A stretch of 64,000 bases of DNA from Sweltsa coloradensis (Eukaryota; Arthropoda; Insecta; Plecoptera; Chloroperlidae). This document shows positions 50,091-62,390 of this stretch, piece after piece. The DNA lies in NCBI GenBank assembly GCA_024449915.1, contig JAMZAV010001276.1, forward strand, positions 248,001-312,000, written 5' to 3'. The notes beneath the pieces are model-generated. The model was not told where the DNA came from. It worked only from the letters and a program-made list of their open reading frames with translations, and made no database searches. The translations under genes were made by a program, and so were the position numbers. Position 1 is the stretch's first letter. Every line of letters starts with the position of its first letter.

Positions 50091-50545
50091 AGGGATGCAC
50101 ATCGATACTTTTTTCATTATCGACAATCAAAATGGTAAATGGTAATGTCATTATCAAATCGATATTATCGATATCACCAACAAAACCTGTTCCCACCTAT
50201 AAGTGGAACCTCAAGTGTGGCAAGTGTAAGTCAAAACAATACAATCGCCGTTCCGTTTGCTGCCTCGCTGTCTTTGATGTCATGTGTTTAGCTTCCGTTA
50301 TCGACTGATAGCTCATTTCCAAACATAAATCTCGAGTGTGACACCATCAGATCAGCCCAGCCAGGGCATGCACGGCACAACGTGAGATAATCTCCGTCTT
50401 TAGAGTTTGGTTCGTGCCACTATTGAACAATTATTTGATATTTCGATAATAGATAATGAATTTTTTTTATTGTAAACTTATTGATTATCGAAGTTACATC
50501 CATTATTGTTTATCGATTGATAATATCGATTATCGTGTGCATCCC
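50091..50545. mobile_element. hAT-like MITE
   Basis: Ends AGGGATGCACATCGATA and TATCGTGTGCATCCC. The interior is rich in TATCGATA-type phrases. Confidence 0.55.
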
Positions 50546-50600
50546 GAGAAAAAAAAAATTTTCACCGCTAAAAACTGTACATATAGCCTATCATTTTAAA

Positions 50601-51010
50601 CACCAATTCACCGCTTTTGGTCATAACAAAACTAAAGATGCAAATAAGTTCCACCACAAATACCTGCCTTTGAATTCTCATAACTACATTTTATTGTAAT
50701 CTGCAATTCTATTTCAGGGTCTCGCACTCAAAATTTTCAAAAATATCAGGGGGGTGGAGAGAGATATAGAGCTTCCAACTAAACGTTGAATTATTTTCAC
50801 CACCAATTTATCGCTTTTGGTCATAACAAAACTAAAGATGCAAATAAGTTCCACCACAAATACCTGCCTTTGAATTCTCATAACTACATTCTATTTTTGA
50901 AATTCTATTACAGGGTCTCACACCCAAAATTTTCAAAACTATCAGGGGGGTGGAAAGAGATACAGAGCTTCCAACTAACGTTGAATTATTTTCACCACCA
51001 ATTCACCGCT
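50601..51010 (+). repeat. two tandem copies of a 200-bp unit plus a partial third
   Basis: TCATAACAAAACTAAAGATG is at 50621 and 50821; GGGTCTCGCACTCAAAATTT recurs in the second copy. A third copy starts at ATTCACCGCTTTTCGG (about 51000) and stops. Confidence 0.85.
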
Positions 51011-52970
51011 TTTCGGTAGGATAATAAAAAAAGAAAATTGACTTTAATTTTCACCCCGAATACCTGCCTCTGCTAATGATTGTTGATATTTCTTAGGCTA
51101 TATTTTTTTAATATTTATTTAAACTTGATTCTTCACAGCACGAACTATTTGAGAAATCATAAATTTTGCACAATAATTGTTTAAAAAATGTCAAATTTGA
51201 GGATTTCAGTCTGCCTCAGATGATAATACAGTCGTATTAGAACGTCAGGAATGTAAAATAAAACAAACACGGCGAAACGACTCGTAAATATATGATTTCT
51301 CAAATATATTTATTGTTATAAGATAGGCAGTCACCAAGTGTGTTGGAGCTATGCTCTTTTCTGCCATCCTGGACACATTTCAGGCCCAAATTAAATTCGT
51401 GAAAATTGGGTAGTTTTAAGCAACAGTTCAAGTTTTGCATGTTTTCCCTGAGAATATGAGTATTTTTTCATATTTTTATAATGATTTTTAAGGAAATTTT
51501 GGAATTTGATTAAAAGTTTCATTTTAAGTAAAAATAAAAATAAACTCTTTTTGTCCCAATGGAATGGGGGAAAATATTTTTATTTATTATATCACAAAAG
51601 AAAAATGTGGTCAAATTAAAAAAAACTTATTTAAGTACCGGTAACCAGATTAAAATTTTAAAGCGTTATGTGTCCATGTGGTAACGTTGGGCCGGAAAGG
51701 GTTAATTGAACAATTAAATATAAGAAATGAAGCAGAAGTCAGAGAAAAGGAAAGTACGTATTGAGATAGTAGGTACATAAAAAACAATTATGTACCATCC
51801 ATGAGTTCTGGATGATCGATCATTGTGTCCATGATTGATGATAAGGCGCTGCTCGTAGTTGACAGCCTTGAAGAAGCAGAGCAGTGTCTTATCAGCCATC
51901 ATCGACACAAGGACCATCCGGAACTCATCTAGGCTACGGGTTGTGAAAGTCAACAATATTTTATTTATTTATTACAATTCAATGATCATTGGTACAATCA
52001 TTAGGAATATCACAATGAGCGCAGCCCTTAAACACAGAATTGTGTGATATCCCTAAATAGTGAATACGTTTAATAAAATTGATATTTATTATTTAGGCAT
52101 AAAGTATGTAATTAAAATTAACAATAATGTGCTTGGCATAAGTTTAATCAAAAACAGATAATCAAAAACTAGGCCTATATATGCCTAAAACATCAACAAT
52201 TCAACACAAGAACCAATAATACAAACAACTAACATTATATGCCTAAATTATAACATTACTAGTAGTTTTAGGGCACTTTAATAGCAAAGATTAAAAGATT
52301 ATTCACATCAAAATATTATTAGTACACTATTAAATTTAACTATTATAAAAATATACAGTATTTGAATTGAGAAGAAATTGTACAAATATCTTTTAGAAAA
52401 TAATAGAATAAGAAGGTGACAATTAAATAAATAAATCTAATTACATTATTGCAGTGTCTTAGTGTGTTGATGTTGTTTTATATAACAACAAATCGTACGC
52501 AAAGAAGATCTGAAGTCTTAGTACCGGTATGGGTATTGGTAACCAGAGAACTCGTCTTATTAGGTATGATTGTTTGCAAACACTTAAGGGGAAGGATCAC
52601 CACCAACATTAAAACCGCGCGAAATAACCTTATTTTAGTAATATCTCTCAAACCGTAACGTAAAATTGAAAAAAGGGATATACTATGTCTCACGTAGTTT
52701 CGTTAGAACTACACTGCATGAAAAATTATTCAAATATTGTAATCAGTAGCGATCTAAATCACGGAATATATTAATTTAATTTAAACCTTGATTAAAATCA
52801 TTATTGGTTACGATATTTGAAAAAGGTTTTATGCCAGATATAGTTCTAACTAAACCACACGGGACTTAGTGTCCACTTTTTGTTTTTGTGTAGCATTATG
52901 TGAGTTATTAATAAAGTATGCCTAAGGTTATTAAGCGTGGTTTTAATATTGGCGGAAGTCATTCCTTTTA
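51011..52970. other. AT-rich unassigned sequence
   Basis: No gene seen. 51400-51704 ends CCGGAAAGGGTTAA and resembles a piggyBac-type right end. 51791-51925 is a short palindrome around GTAGTTGACAGCC with sequence related to the 32461 repeat. 52261-52295 is shared with the 59326 insertion. Confidence 0.35.
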
Positions 52971-52972
52971 AC

Positions 52973-53412
52973 GAGTCTTCACGAGACAGGCATGTACTTG
53001 GCGCGCTCGTAAGCACTCAAATTAAGATGTAGAACGCTCTGGAGAAAAATTGAAACTACATAAGGGAATTCTAAAATGCACATGACACAGATATTTTTAT
53101 GCAGAACAACAAACAATAAACAGAATTGATGTATGTAATAAACCCTACTATACACCATGGTAACGCATAAAGTTGACGCAACGGGAACAAGAAGGGGTTG
53201 TCCGTCACGTTGACTACGCTTAACAATGGTGAATAATAGGGTTTATTACATTAAGCAATTCTGTTTGTTGTATGTCGTTCTGCATAAAAATATCTGTGTC
53301 ATGTGCATTTCAGAATTCGCGTATGTAGTTTCTATTTTTCTCCAGAGCGTTATTTATCTTAATTTGAGTGCTTACGAGAGTGCCGAGTACATATTTGTCT
53401 CGTGAAGACTCT
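52973..53412. mobile_element. 440-bp palindromic fold-back element
   Basis: Arms include GAGTCTTCACGAGACAGGCA, GAATTGATGTATGTAATAAA and CCCTACTAT at the left; their complements follow at the right up to TGTCTCGTGAAGACTC. The centre is near 53190. Confidence 0.7.
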
Positions 53413-54831
53413 AAAAGTTCCGATCTATTGGACTCGTGTAATGCTATAGTTGAGTGTTACACAGACGTGAACGAACGAGCCAGTGTATGCGATCAAACAT
53501 ACCTAGTGCAAGACTATAATTCTGTACACAATTTTCAATTCAAAAATACATCTCGGCTTAAAATTAAAGGTATACTTTATATAAATAAAAATATACTTGA
53601 ATCATACGGCGTATTCAGCTGGCATGCACAGAGTATATTCACAGTTCACACTGCGACGTTATGCACTCGCCTAGTGCAGTCTACTAGTTGAAAACGCGAG
53701 TCGATACCAAAGATGCAAAGATGGCTGAAGAAAATAGCGCAAGACACTGGCAATGTTTGGAGGTCCGTCGAAACGAATTAAATGCAAAATCCGATCGCAA
53801 ATGACACGAATAAATTATTTTAGTACCAAAAGTGAATTTCTAGATTGGAAACTTATTAAAATATATGAACGATCAACCTGCAAACTATATGGTGGTCAAA
53901 ATTTGTAAAATTAGTAAAGGCTCACTTTGGAGATAGGTTAACGAGAGGCAGTTCAATGCGAACGGTCCCGGGTTCAAAACACGCTTGATTTTTTAAACAT
54001 TTTTACAATTTTGTACTTAACTTTTCACGTTTTATTCTAATACATTTTAAAACAAGGGTAGACGTTAATTTTTGTGTTTCCGGGCGTTAATCGACACCAT
54101 ATTTGCACTAGAAAACTTGCACAAGTGCACCTTGCCAGTCGAAGACAAAATGTCTCCTGTGACCAGCTGAATACGCCAACACACTTTTGTTTTAGTTAAA
54201 TTTTTATTCAAGTCTTGGTCAAGTCAACAAAATCGGTATTCACTAGCTGACGAAGACGGCAGCTTATTAATGGTGTTTTTCATTGGCTGCGTTTGTGCGC
54301 ACTTAATGTGAACTAACGTCAGAATCATCATTCATTTATAATTTGAGTGTGACTCGGTGCCGGTGCACGAAAACCATTGGCGGTGCATTCGAAGCAAGTG
54401 TTGCACTGAGCCTCACTGGGCCCGAGGACAGTGCAACAGATCTAGCGCAATATGACGGCCCTTGACGCACGTGATTTGATTTGATGCCAAGTTTGCACAA
54501 TTTTTTACAAGTCGTGTTCCATTGGGGATTGAACTAGATTGCACGAGAGCAATGACGTAACAGTTTTAACTTTGTGGGCACTCAGTGCTGCCAATGTAAA
54601 ACACCATTAAACTTAACAATACAAAAACAAACATAACAAACTAACATTAGCGAGGACGAGGAGGTAACAGCTGGTTAAGAATAAGTACATTTTATAATTA
54701 AAGGCTTTTGCGGCCCAGAATATTATCTATACAATTACGTAATTGCTAGAGATATTTCGTTGAGTAGATATATTTTATTGTTTTAACGTTTCAACCCAAT
54801 TATGCGGGCTGGTCGGATGTGAGAAGACCTT

Positions 54832-55460
54832 AAGGCTATTCGACCGCGTTTTTCTATTTTCCAAAATATGCTAACAAGTCAAAATATAGTGAATGGCTTT
54901 GAAACCTGTCTGTTTTAAAAATTCCAAAATATTTTTTCCAAATTTTTCTGATCCGGTACACGGCCAATATGGCCACCTCAAAATAACTTCCAACTTCAAT
55001 TCGCCAAGTCACACCATTAAACGTAGGGTGTTGTGCTTTTGTGACTTTAATTTTCAACTGTTTTTCTTTGGACTGACTGAGAGAAAAGATTTATTTTAAC
55101 AATTGTCTTTCCTGCGAATTTTTTCGTTTGGCGGTACAAATCGGTAAAAAAATACCGCCAAACAAAAAAATTCGCTGGAAAGACAATTGTTAAAATAAAT
55201 CTGTTTTTTTCTCAGTCAGTCCATAGAAAAATAGTTAAAATTAATGTCACAAAAGCACAACACCGTACGTTGAATGGTGTGCCCTGGCGAATTGAAGTTT
55301 GAAATTATTTTGAGGTGGCTATATTGGCCGTGTACCGGATCAGAAAAATTTGGAAAAAAATATTTTTGATTTTCTAAAATAGCCATGTTTCAAAGCTTTT
55401 CACTATATTTTAACTTAGTAGCATATTTTGGAAAATAGAAAAACGCGGTGGAACAGCCTT
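54832..55460. mobile_element. 629-bp palindromic fold-back element
   Basis: Second copy of the 5687-6300 family: ends AAGGCTATTCGACCGCG and CGCGGTGGAACAGCCTT, arms meeting near 55145 (CGTTTGGCGG/CCGCCAAACA). Less decayed than the first copy. Confidence 0.75.
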
Positions 55461-55813
55461 CATAAGAATTAAATGCAACGTTATACAAGGTCCCGGTTAT
55501 TTCTCTACCTAGTACCTTGACTTGTCTTATATTTTTGTAAGTTATTAAATCTTGATTTTAGAGTTTGGGACTGAACTCAAACTTGTGAACCTGAACTTGA
55601 GCCAAACTCTAACAAATCCGTTTGGAAACTGAAAACAAGTGGCCCATGGCTAAAAATTGAGAAAAATGGAGAATCGTTTCTACAATAAAAATTTGAGTTG
55701 AAATTAAAATACCACACTTTTGGTGACGGAATTGATTTTAACATGCATTATGTAGGGCACTCTAAAAGAGTAAGTAATTTCAAGTCAACGTTCGACGCAA
55801 GTTTGAAATTTAA

Positions 55814-56546
55814 CCCTTTCCAGTACAACAACGCCTCTGGGACGTGATAGATCGCCGTGACGCTCCGTACAACGACGTCCCGGGGACGTCGGTGCGCGAG
55901 TTCAAATAACCCGCCATATCTCCGGGTACCAGCAGTCCTATCGAGTTCAAATCTTCACCGCTAGATAGCAGAAGGTTCCGCGCTAAGAATATCTAGGCGA
56001 CTGCATTACCGGCGTGCCGCGTGTAGCACGCATTGATACATCGATTAAAACCATTGAGTTTGTTTTGTAAACACGCCGGCCGTCAATCGTTCCGTCATGG
56101 CTGCTAAGCACCGAAGTTGACTGTTGATGTTGTTAACAATATTCTTTTTGAGAGTGACTACAGCAATTCTGACAAACGATGATAATGTTTCTATTTCTAA
56201 TAATAGTTCTAGATCAAGTGAAATGAGAGATTCTGACAGTGATGATGTTGATTCAAGTGATTCAGAAGTTTCTCATCATGACGGCGCCGGTGTAGGCGTA
56301 GGCCTAGGCGTAAATAATGGGTGGGATTGGATTTGCGATAATAATTATACACTATACAGACATGTTATATTTTTTAAATTGATAACTTCTTTATTGTAAA
56401 CCTATCCTGAAAATTTTAAGTTAATTGGTTGATAACTTCAAAGCTACAAGCCAAAGTGTATATGGTTTCGCTTTACTTTTGACCGCTTGGAAATTAAATA
56501 GGTATTCCCGGTTAAAATAAATGGAAAATAACCGTACTGGAAAGGG
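55814..56546. mobile_element. piggyBac-type element with perfect ends and TTAA target
   Basis: TTAA (55810-55813) then CCCTTTCCAGTAC; right end GTACTGGAAAGGG then TTAA (56547-56550). The 13-bp inverted ends are perfect and TTAA is the piggyBac target. The GC-rich left part has GACGTCCCGGGGACGTC. It contains a short ORF that may be a transposase remnant. Confidence 0.72.
56124..56399 (+). pseudogene. possible piggyBac transposase N-terminal remnant
   Basis: A 91-codon ORF with a strongly acidic stretch (MRDSDSDDVDSSDSEVSHHD) and NNGWDWICDNN. piggyBac transposases typically begin with an acidic region followed by a Trp-containing segment. No DDD catalytic core remains in the element. Weak on its own; supported by the element's ends. 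Confidence 0.3.
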
Positions 56547-57397
56547 TTAATAAACCACGATCTCAAACCAAATTAAACTTCGAACTCAATCCGAACGTCG
56601 TCCATCCCTATTATTACTTGTTTTCCGAGGTTAGACCACACACTTGGTCTGAAACGTTGAAACAACAAAATATATTTGACGAAGTGAAATGTCCCAAGCA
56701 ATTAATTGTATTGATAACAATACATTGTTAGGGACCCATAACAATAGCATTTATTATTTTTTAACTACAAAAATGAATCATTAATTAAAGATAGTGTTAA
56801 AAATTTCACTTTGCATGCATTGGAAAAACCTATAAAAGTTTGGAAAAACATGATCAAATTTAAATCTTTTGAAAATGAATGAACAATAACTTTTTCTTTA
56901 GGTAAAAAATCAGCATTTATAACATAGATGTGTATATTTTGCATTAGTTAACAAAACTTAAAACAATGAGAAACATCTAAAACCTATCAAAAGTAGGTCA
57001 AACAGACTCTAAAAAGAAAAACATTCTACACTTAAAACATTTATTTAGTATTATAGTTGAAAATAAAATGTTATTTCCTGTAGGCCTACATAGTTCATAT
57101 TATTGGACGTGGGATAGGATCCAGCAGCTTCACTTCGACGACTTTTGCGACGTGTCGACCCGTTGTCTGATCACTCGGGAGAAGACAGTCAGTGGCCATC
57201 TTCCTTCTTCTCCTGAGAGGTCAAGACCTCGTGTCGAAACACCGTGTTTTTCTGTGTTTTGTACATACTTTTATGGTTCTGTTCATTGACAAATTCAGCA
57301 GCCACCATCACTTCTCAAAGGAAAGCTGGATTCTATCTCACTCCCAATACATTAACAACAGAAGTTTTAATTTAAAATTTAAATTATAATAATAATT

Positions 57398-57906
57398 AGA
57401 GATGTTCAACGATATTTTTTCAGAAAAGATTTCGGCATAATTTTATCGTAATTTCAAAAGTAATATCGATATTACGATATTGATTTTTTTTTACCGCAAA
57501 AATTACGATTTTTCATACGTGATAGTAAATGCTAGTCTTATTTTTGGTGCTTGATATTGATGGGATATTAGTTAGGTCATCAAGAATTTCAAGTGAATCT
57601 ACTTGAAACATATTTTATATACCTCATAAAAGTAATGCTTGAACTCAGAGCGTGTGAAGGTAACGAGTCGCGAGGCGCTGGTGGGCGATCGTAGCGGAGG
57701 AATGGAAACAGCGTTCCGTTGAACAACAGAAATGTGTAGTGCAGACCGCGGCGCAAGATAGCAGTGCTTACTAACTTGCGGCGACATTACAGAGAATGAT
57801 AAAGCTGCGATATCGTGATATTTCCGATGTGACGGCGGGGTATCGATATCGAAAATATGCTTGATTCTTCCGCGATATCGAATAATCGATATCGTTGAAC
57901 ATCTCT
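57398..57906. mobile_element. hAT-like MITE
   Basis: Ends AGAGATGTTCAACGATAT and ATATCGTTGAACATCTCT are perfect inverted repeats of 18 bases. The interior is rich in TATCGATA and has a GC-richer centre. Confidence 0.68.
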
Positions 57907-58525
57907 ATTATAGTAGTACAACTTTATTTTTTTTAAACAAAGCTCTGCCTTTACATTAAGGTTGCCTTAAGACACAGAATAACAAAAATTAAAATTAATT
58001 TACATTTATACAAATTACATTTAACAATAAGTAAAATTAGTTACAGATTATGAAAAAATGAAATGAAGTGAAAAATAAAGTAAATAAAAATTAATAATAC
58101 AAATCATTAAGGCTACTTCACAATCAAAGAGCGTACGCACCTTATAGAAATTACCAAGATGTTTCGTTGAAATCACATACGACTGTTCAAATCTAACCTA
58201 GTGAAATTAATTGAGAAAATATAGGCCGTAGATATTTTAAAATATTAAGTTAAAATGTGGGGTGAAGGCCATATTGCAAGAGATTTCCAGTAAGTTTCAT
58301 TACACATTATTAATAATTTGAGGGGTCATAATAGGGTGCGGTCATTAATCGATGGCGGCCTATAATCGAGTGAATACGGTACCACCAAGCGTAAGTGACA
58401 AAAAGTTTGTCCAAGTTCAACTTGGCGGTAAATTTAACAGTTTTTGTGATTTTGAAATGCGCAAAAGACAAATCCAAATGAATTAGGAGACGTCAATACT
58501 CAAATCGTGTTATATTGTTATATTA

Positions 58526-58897
58526 TTATTATTATTATTATTATTCTTAATTCACATGATAAACTTCCGTGTCCCATTAATATTAAATCAAAGGTGTATG
58601 AGTTTCGGGCTATTTCACCGGGTCGCGAGTTAACTGTAACTCGCTGACAGAAGACTTGTCGGCGGTTGCTGATCATGCCGTCCACAACGTCAGCAATCCT
58701 GACCACGAGATACCATACTCTTTGATGAAACCCGAATAATATGCAACGAACCTGCCCTATGGCCGGACACAATCATGGAGTCAATAGAAATAGCCAAAAC
58801 ACCATATCAACTTTAATGTAGGCGGCTATAAACTGAGAAACTCCATCAACAAAAATACGACGATGACGGCAACGACGACAACAACAACAACAAAAAT

Positions 58898-58928
<31 letters not shown>

Positions 58929-59207
58929 CCCACACATCCAACAACATCAACACCAACACCAACACCCACACCCACACCCACACAAACACAAACAACCGTT
59001 GACAACATCCTCTCTGACCAGAGAAGAAAACTACCCACCACCCCCAGCCAATCAGAGACTCCGCCAGAGGATGTTCGGCTGAGGCTGAACAAACCAATCA
59101 GCCTCAGTTCTCATGAATATGTTACCCACAGAGGTAACGAAACGTCGAGGTTCGTACAATGTTGACTCGGACGCGACGAAATAACCCGAAACTCAATACA
59201 CCTCTGA

Positions 59208-59241
<34 letters not shown>

Positions 59242-59245
59242 GTTA
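58526..59245. mobile_element. inverted-repeat element flanked by (ATT)n tracts
   Basis: CAAAGGTGTATGAGTTTCGG and GCTATTTC at 58590-58617 mirror GAAATAACCCGAAACTCAAT and ACACCTCTG at 59179-59208, and (ATT)n tracts lie outside both. Inside are an (AAC)n tract (58875-58927), (CA)-rich sequence and the hairpin GTTACCcacagAGGTAAC followed by GAAACGTCG. It could be two head-to-head truncated elements. Confidence 0.45.
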
Positions 59246-59248
59246 TTG

Positions 59249-59500
59249 ATGGTTTGGGCATATGAAGAGAATTGAAGCGGATAGGATCCCAAGACGAGAC
59301 TTCGAAGCAGGGGAGGAAGGTAAAATTTTAGTATCAGTAGTTTTAGGGCGCTATTAACGGCAAAGATTATTCGCGCGAGGAAGGTAAAAGAAGAGTAGGA
59401 AGACGGAGAGAATGATGGGGAAGATTGATTGAAGGAGACGTTGTAGAGCGAGGTGAATCGTGGAACCAGAAGACCGAGAAGAAACGCTGAGCCCGTTAAC
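59249..59500 (+). pseudogene. decayed LINE ORF2 C-terminal fragment
   Basis: Translates in one frame to WFGHMKRIEADRIPRRDFEA and then, after an interruption, to GKRRVGRRRERWGRLIEG and DVVERG. This is the WFGH...R...GRR..GRP..W......D pattern at the end of many insect LINE reverse transcriptases. A 64-bp insertion (see 59326-59389) breaks the frame. Only the C-terminus survives. Confidence 0.55.
59313..59389. mobile_element. short insertion bounded by a 13-bp direct repeat
   Basis: GAGGAAGGTAAAA occurs at 59313-59325 and again at 59377-59389. Between them lies AGTAGTTTTAGGGCGCTATT and neighbouring bases, which recur in diverged form at about 52261-52295. The LINE coding frame resumes after the second copy, as expected for a target-site duplication. 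Confidence 0.5.
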
Positions 59501-59779
59501 CTCAGCAGAGAATTGTTTCGAGCCCTAGATATCGGTGTGAAGAACACCACTCAACCCGACACTGCTGGAAATGAGTTTTCAATTATTACTGTTATTATTT
59601 TAGTTCTCCGCCTTTGCAAATCAGATTTTATAACTGAATAAGATAGCCGATAGCTGTTCAATAAAGAAAGAAAGAAATAAGTACGCTAATTGATTGTGAA
59701 TGGTCCTGTAAAGTTAGCAGAGACAAGTACAGTGAAGTCCACTTTTAAAGAAATCTTTTCAACAGAATTCCGGATAAAA

Positions 59780-60170
59780 CTATGGTGGTGTTTGTGTGTG
59801 TGGCTGTGTGCGTGTGTGTGGCTATCTATGGTGGTGTGTGTGTGTGTGTGTTTGTGTGTGTAGGTTTTAATTTTTTTTTAATTTGATAGGCCTACACCTT
59901 TATTGATTTATACATAGTGCAAATATAGGCTGCAATCAAATGATACATAAAATTAGTGATATAAATGATGGTATACAAACATATGATGATGAAATATGAA
60001 ATTAATGGAAAACATTTCAATAATAGAAGGAACATAAAAAGAACTAACAATAATAATTTTTAAAAAAAATAGATTGGGGTTAATAAGAACAAAAATGTAA
60101 GTGTGCATGTCTGTGACAGTGTGTGTGTGTGTGGCTGTGTCAGTGTTTGTGTGTGTGTGCGTGTAGTTTT
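59780..60170. repeat. (GT)n-rich stretch
   Basis: GT runs at about 59783-59862 and 60117-60165 separated by AT-rich sequence. Confidence 0.7.
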
Positions 60171-62200
60171 CTTCTCGCAGCTCTGGGTGCGACGATCTAT
60201 CTTGACGGCCGTCTGCTTGATTGGTTGTTGTGATTGGCTGTGTCGGCCGTGAGTCGAAGCGTCTTGCAGCGACCTTGAGATGTTTGTTCCTCTTCTTAAT
60301 CAGCGACGCCTGGAGTTGAACAGAACGCGGTGAGAGCGGTTGGCTGCACAACTATGTTTCACCACCGGTCACACAAATTACGACAGAAATATGAACGAGA
60401 ACAATTGGCTAAATTATATTGCTGTTAAAAAGAAGTCAATAAAATAATGCCAATTGGCATGAATTGGTTACAAAGAGAAAATAATTTTTCTATATCACAA
60501 TCTTTTAAATTAAATTATTTACTCATTGCAAGCAGAGTCCCAATAAAATGTTTAGCCATCGATGTAATCAGTGGCATAGGAACCGGGGGACAGGGGGGCA
60601 ATGCCCCCCCAAGTTTGGTCCAGGTGGGGGGCAGGGGGGCAAAACTAAAGTGAGTTAAATATTAATCCCAGAATTTCTGTAGTAAATATTTTCTTACTCT
60701 TGTACAATTCGACAGTCACCTATGGTAAAACGAATATGTTTGCCTGTATGCTTCGTCATTACATTACATAAAAAATTATTTGAAATTTACTAAAATGGCC
60801 AACTTCACGTTCATTTTTTAGTTTTTAGATCGCAGATACCCGGTAGTTGCAGTAAAACATCATTTACAGATCGGAGTGCAGTTAAAACATGACGAAATAA
60901 CTGTAGTATGGTGAAATTTTTTTACGCCTTCGGCGCAAGGGCCTCTGGCAACTAGAGCGCCCCGGCTGCCACACACAAAATCTTCTAATGGATTTGCCAC
61001 CCCTAACTTTCAAAACGTCCCTACGCGCCTGGAAGTAATTGCCATTGATTCCGATGAAGGTGCTTTTAGTGAACAAATGTGTATGAAAAAATGTAGGCTT
61101 GCAATCAATCAGGTAAATAATGGTAACTTTGCTTCCCTATCTGACTACTGGCAACTTTGGGTGATTAAAATGTACATTGCTGCTATTATGACTGTCACAA
61201 TAAAATAAATAACCTTTAGACCAAAAACAAGAACATTTCAAACAAAAAAATCTTACAAAAAAACTTAATAGGCCTATCTTACTAAATTTATGTAAAGCTG
61301 TGCTTCAAAGAAACCCTACATAAATAAATATTAAACGTTTTTACATTATTATTTATGGACGAAAGTACATCGTAAACATGAAAATGTAAAAACAAAGAAA
61401 TTTAAAAAAATAAAAAATATCAGCATTCTAGGCATGACTGGCATGGCATAGAGTGGTATAGAGTAAAAAAATTAAAAACACTTAAATACCAGTTATTCAT
61501 ATTTGACAGGCCTATAATGTGGAGGCCCATACCACCCCGACAGTAAATAAATAGTCAATTCTTGTTTTTACGTTCACCACTTGGACATTATCACGCTTTT
61601 CACGACGAATTATGAATGATCCCGTTCGTTTTCCACAAGAAAGAACAATATAATTTGTAATTCCATTCAACGTCCACCGCCCCTGAATAAAGACCTCCAG
61701 CAGAGTGCGATGCTTCTCTCTCACGGGAGGCCCCGAGCCTCAATCATATCGATATCGCGAGCAGACGAGACTATATCGTCACAAGATCGATATCTTATTT
61801 TTGAAGTTGGTTATAGATATCGCAGTGATATTGCAATTATTTCCGTAAGTCATTACAATCTGCGTGGCTGGCCATAGCCAGTGGGTGATATGCCGGCATA
61901 CTGTGCGCAATGCAGACATCATTAGGTCAGTCCCAATTGAGAGCAACAGGTTCAAGGTCAAGATTAGGCTTAGACATATTTGTTGAGTACAGTTAAACCC
62001 GATTTTACGATTTGGACCTGATGAAATGATGTTTTTTTCACAAAATGCTTCAAATTCCGTTCATATTAATTTCCTATGCTTGCCATATTTAAATTATTCC
62101 ATTTTTACAAACTTGTTTATATCAGAAACCAGTTTCACGAATTTTTAATTTATTTAATTGTGTATATTTTCGTGAATTGTGATGAAAATGTGATTTTTGT
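60171..62200. other. unassigned sequence
   Basis: No convincing exon. 60571-60650 is a G/C-run repeat start (CAGTGGCATAGGAACCGGGG). 61745-61860 has TATCGATATCG phrases like the hAT-like MITEs. Confidence 0.3.
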
Positions 62201-62214
62201 AAGTGCGTTGCCAT

Positions 62215-62390
62215 TTTATGGAAATCAATCCAGAAATTAAAAAATCCATCCTAGCTGGGTGTGGCCGGTCTCCCGATTGTCAGTAGCTTAAGGGTAAAGC
62301 ACTCGACCGGCAATCGGGAGACCGGGGTTCGATACCCCACTAGGATGGATTTTTTAATTTCTGGATTGATTTCCATAAAATCAATTACAC
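62215..62390 (+). repeat. tRNA-like SINE inside an inverted repeat
   Basis: The head GGTAAAGCACTCGACCGGCA and GGGGTTCGATACCCCACT is flanked by GAAATCAATCCAGAAATTAA on one side and TTAATTTCTGGATTGATTTC on the other, so the whole copy can fold back. Confidence 0.6.

Noticed and set aside
57080..57178. Possible exon with SSYYWTWDRIQQLHFDDF
   Set aside because: Looks protein-like and has a weak donor (GTCAGT), but the acceptor and phase are ambiguous and no family is recognised.
58863..59097. Thr-rich plus-strand ORF and Val/Gly-rich minus ORFs
   Set aside because: Translation of (AAC)n and CA-rich simple repeats.
59953..60351. 132-codon minus ORF with THTH runs
   Set aside because: Translation of a GT microsatellite and flanks.
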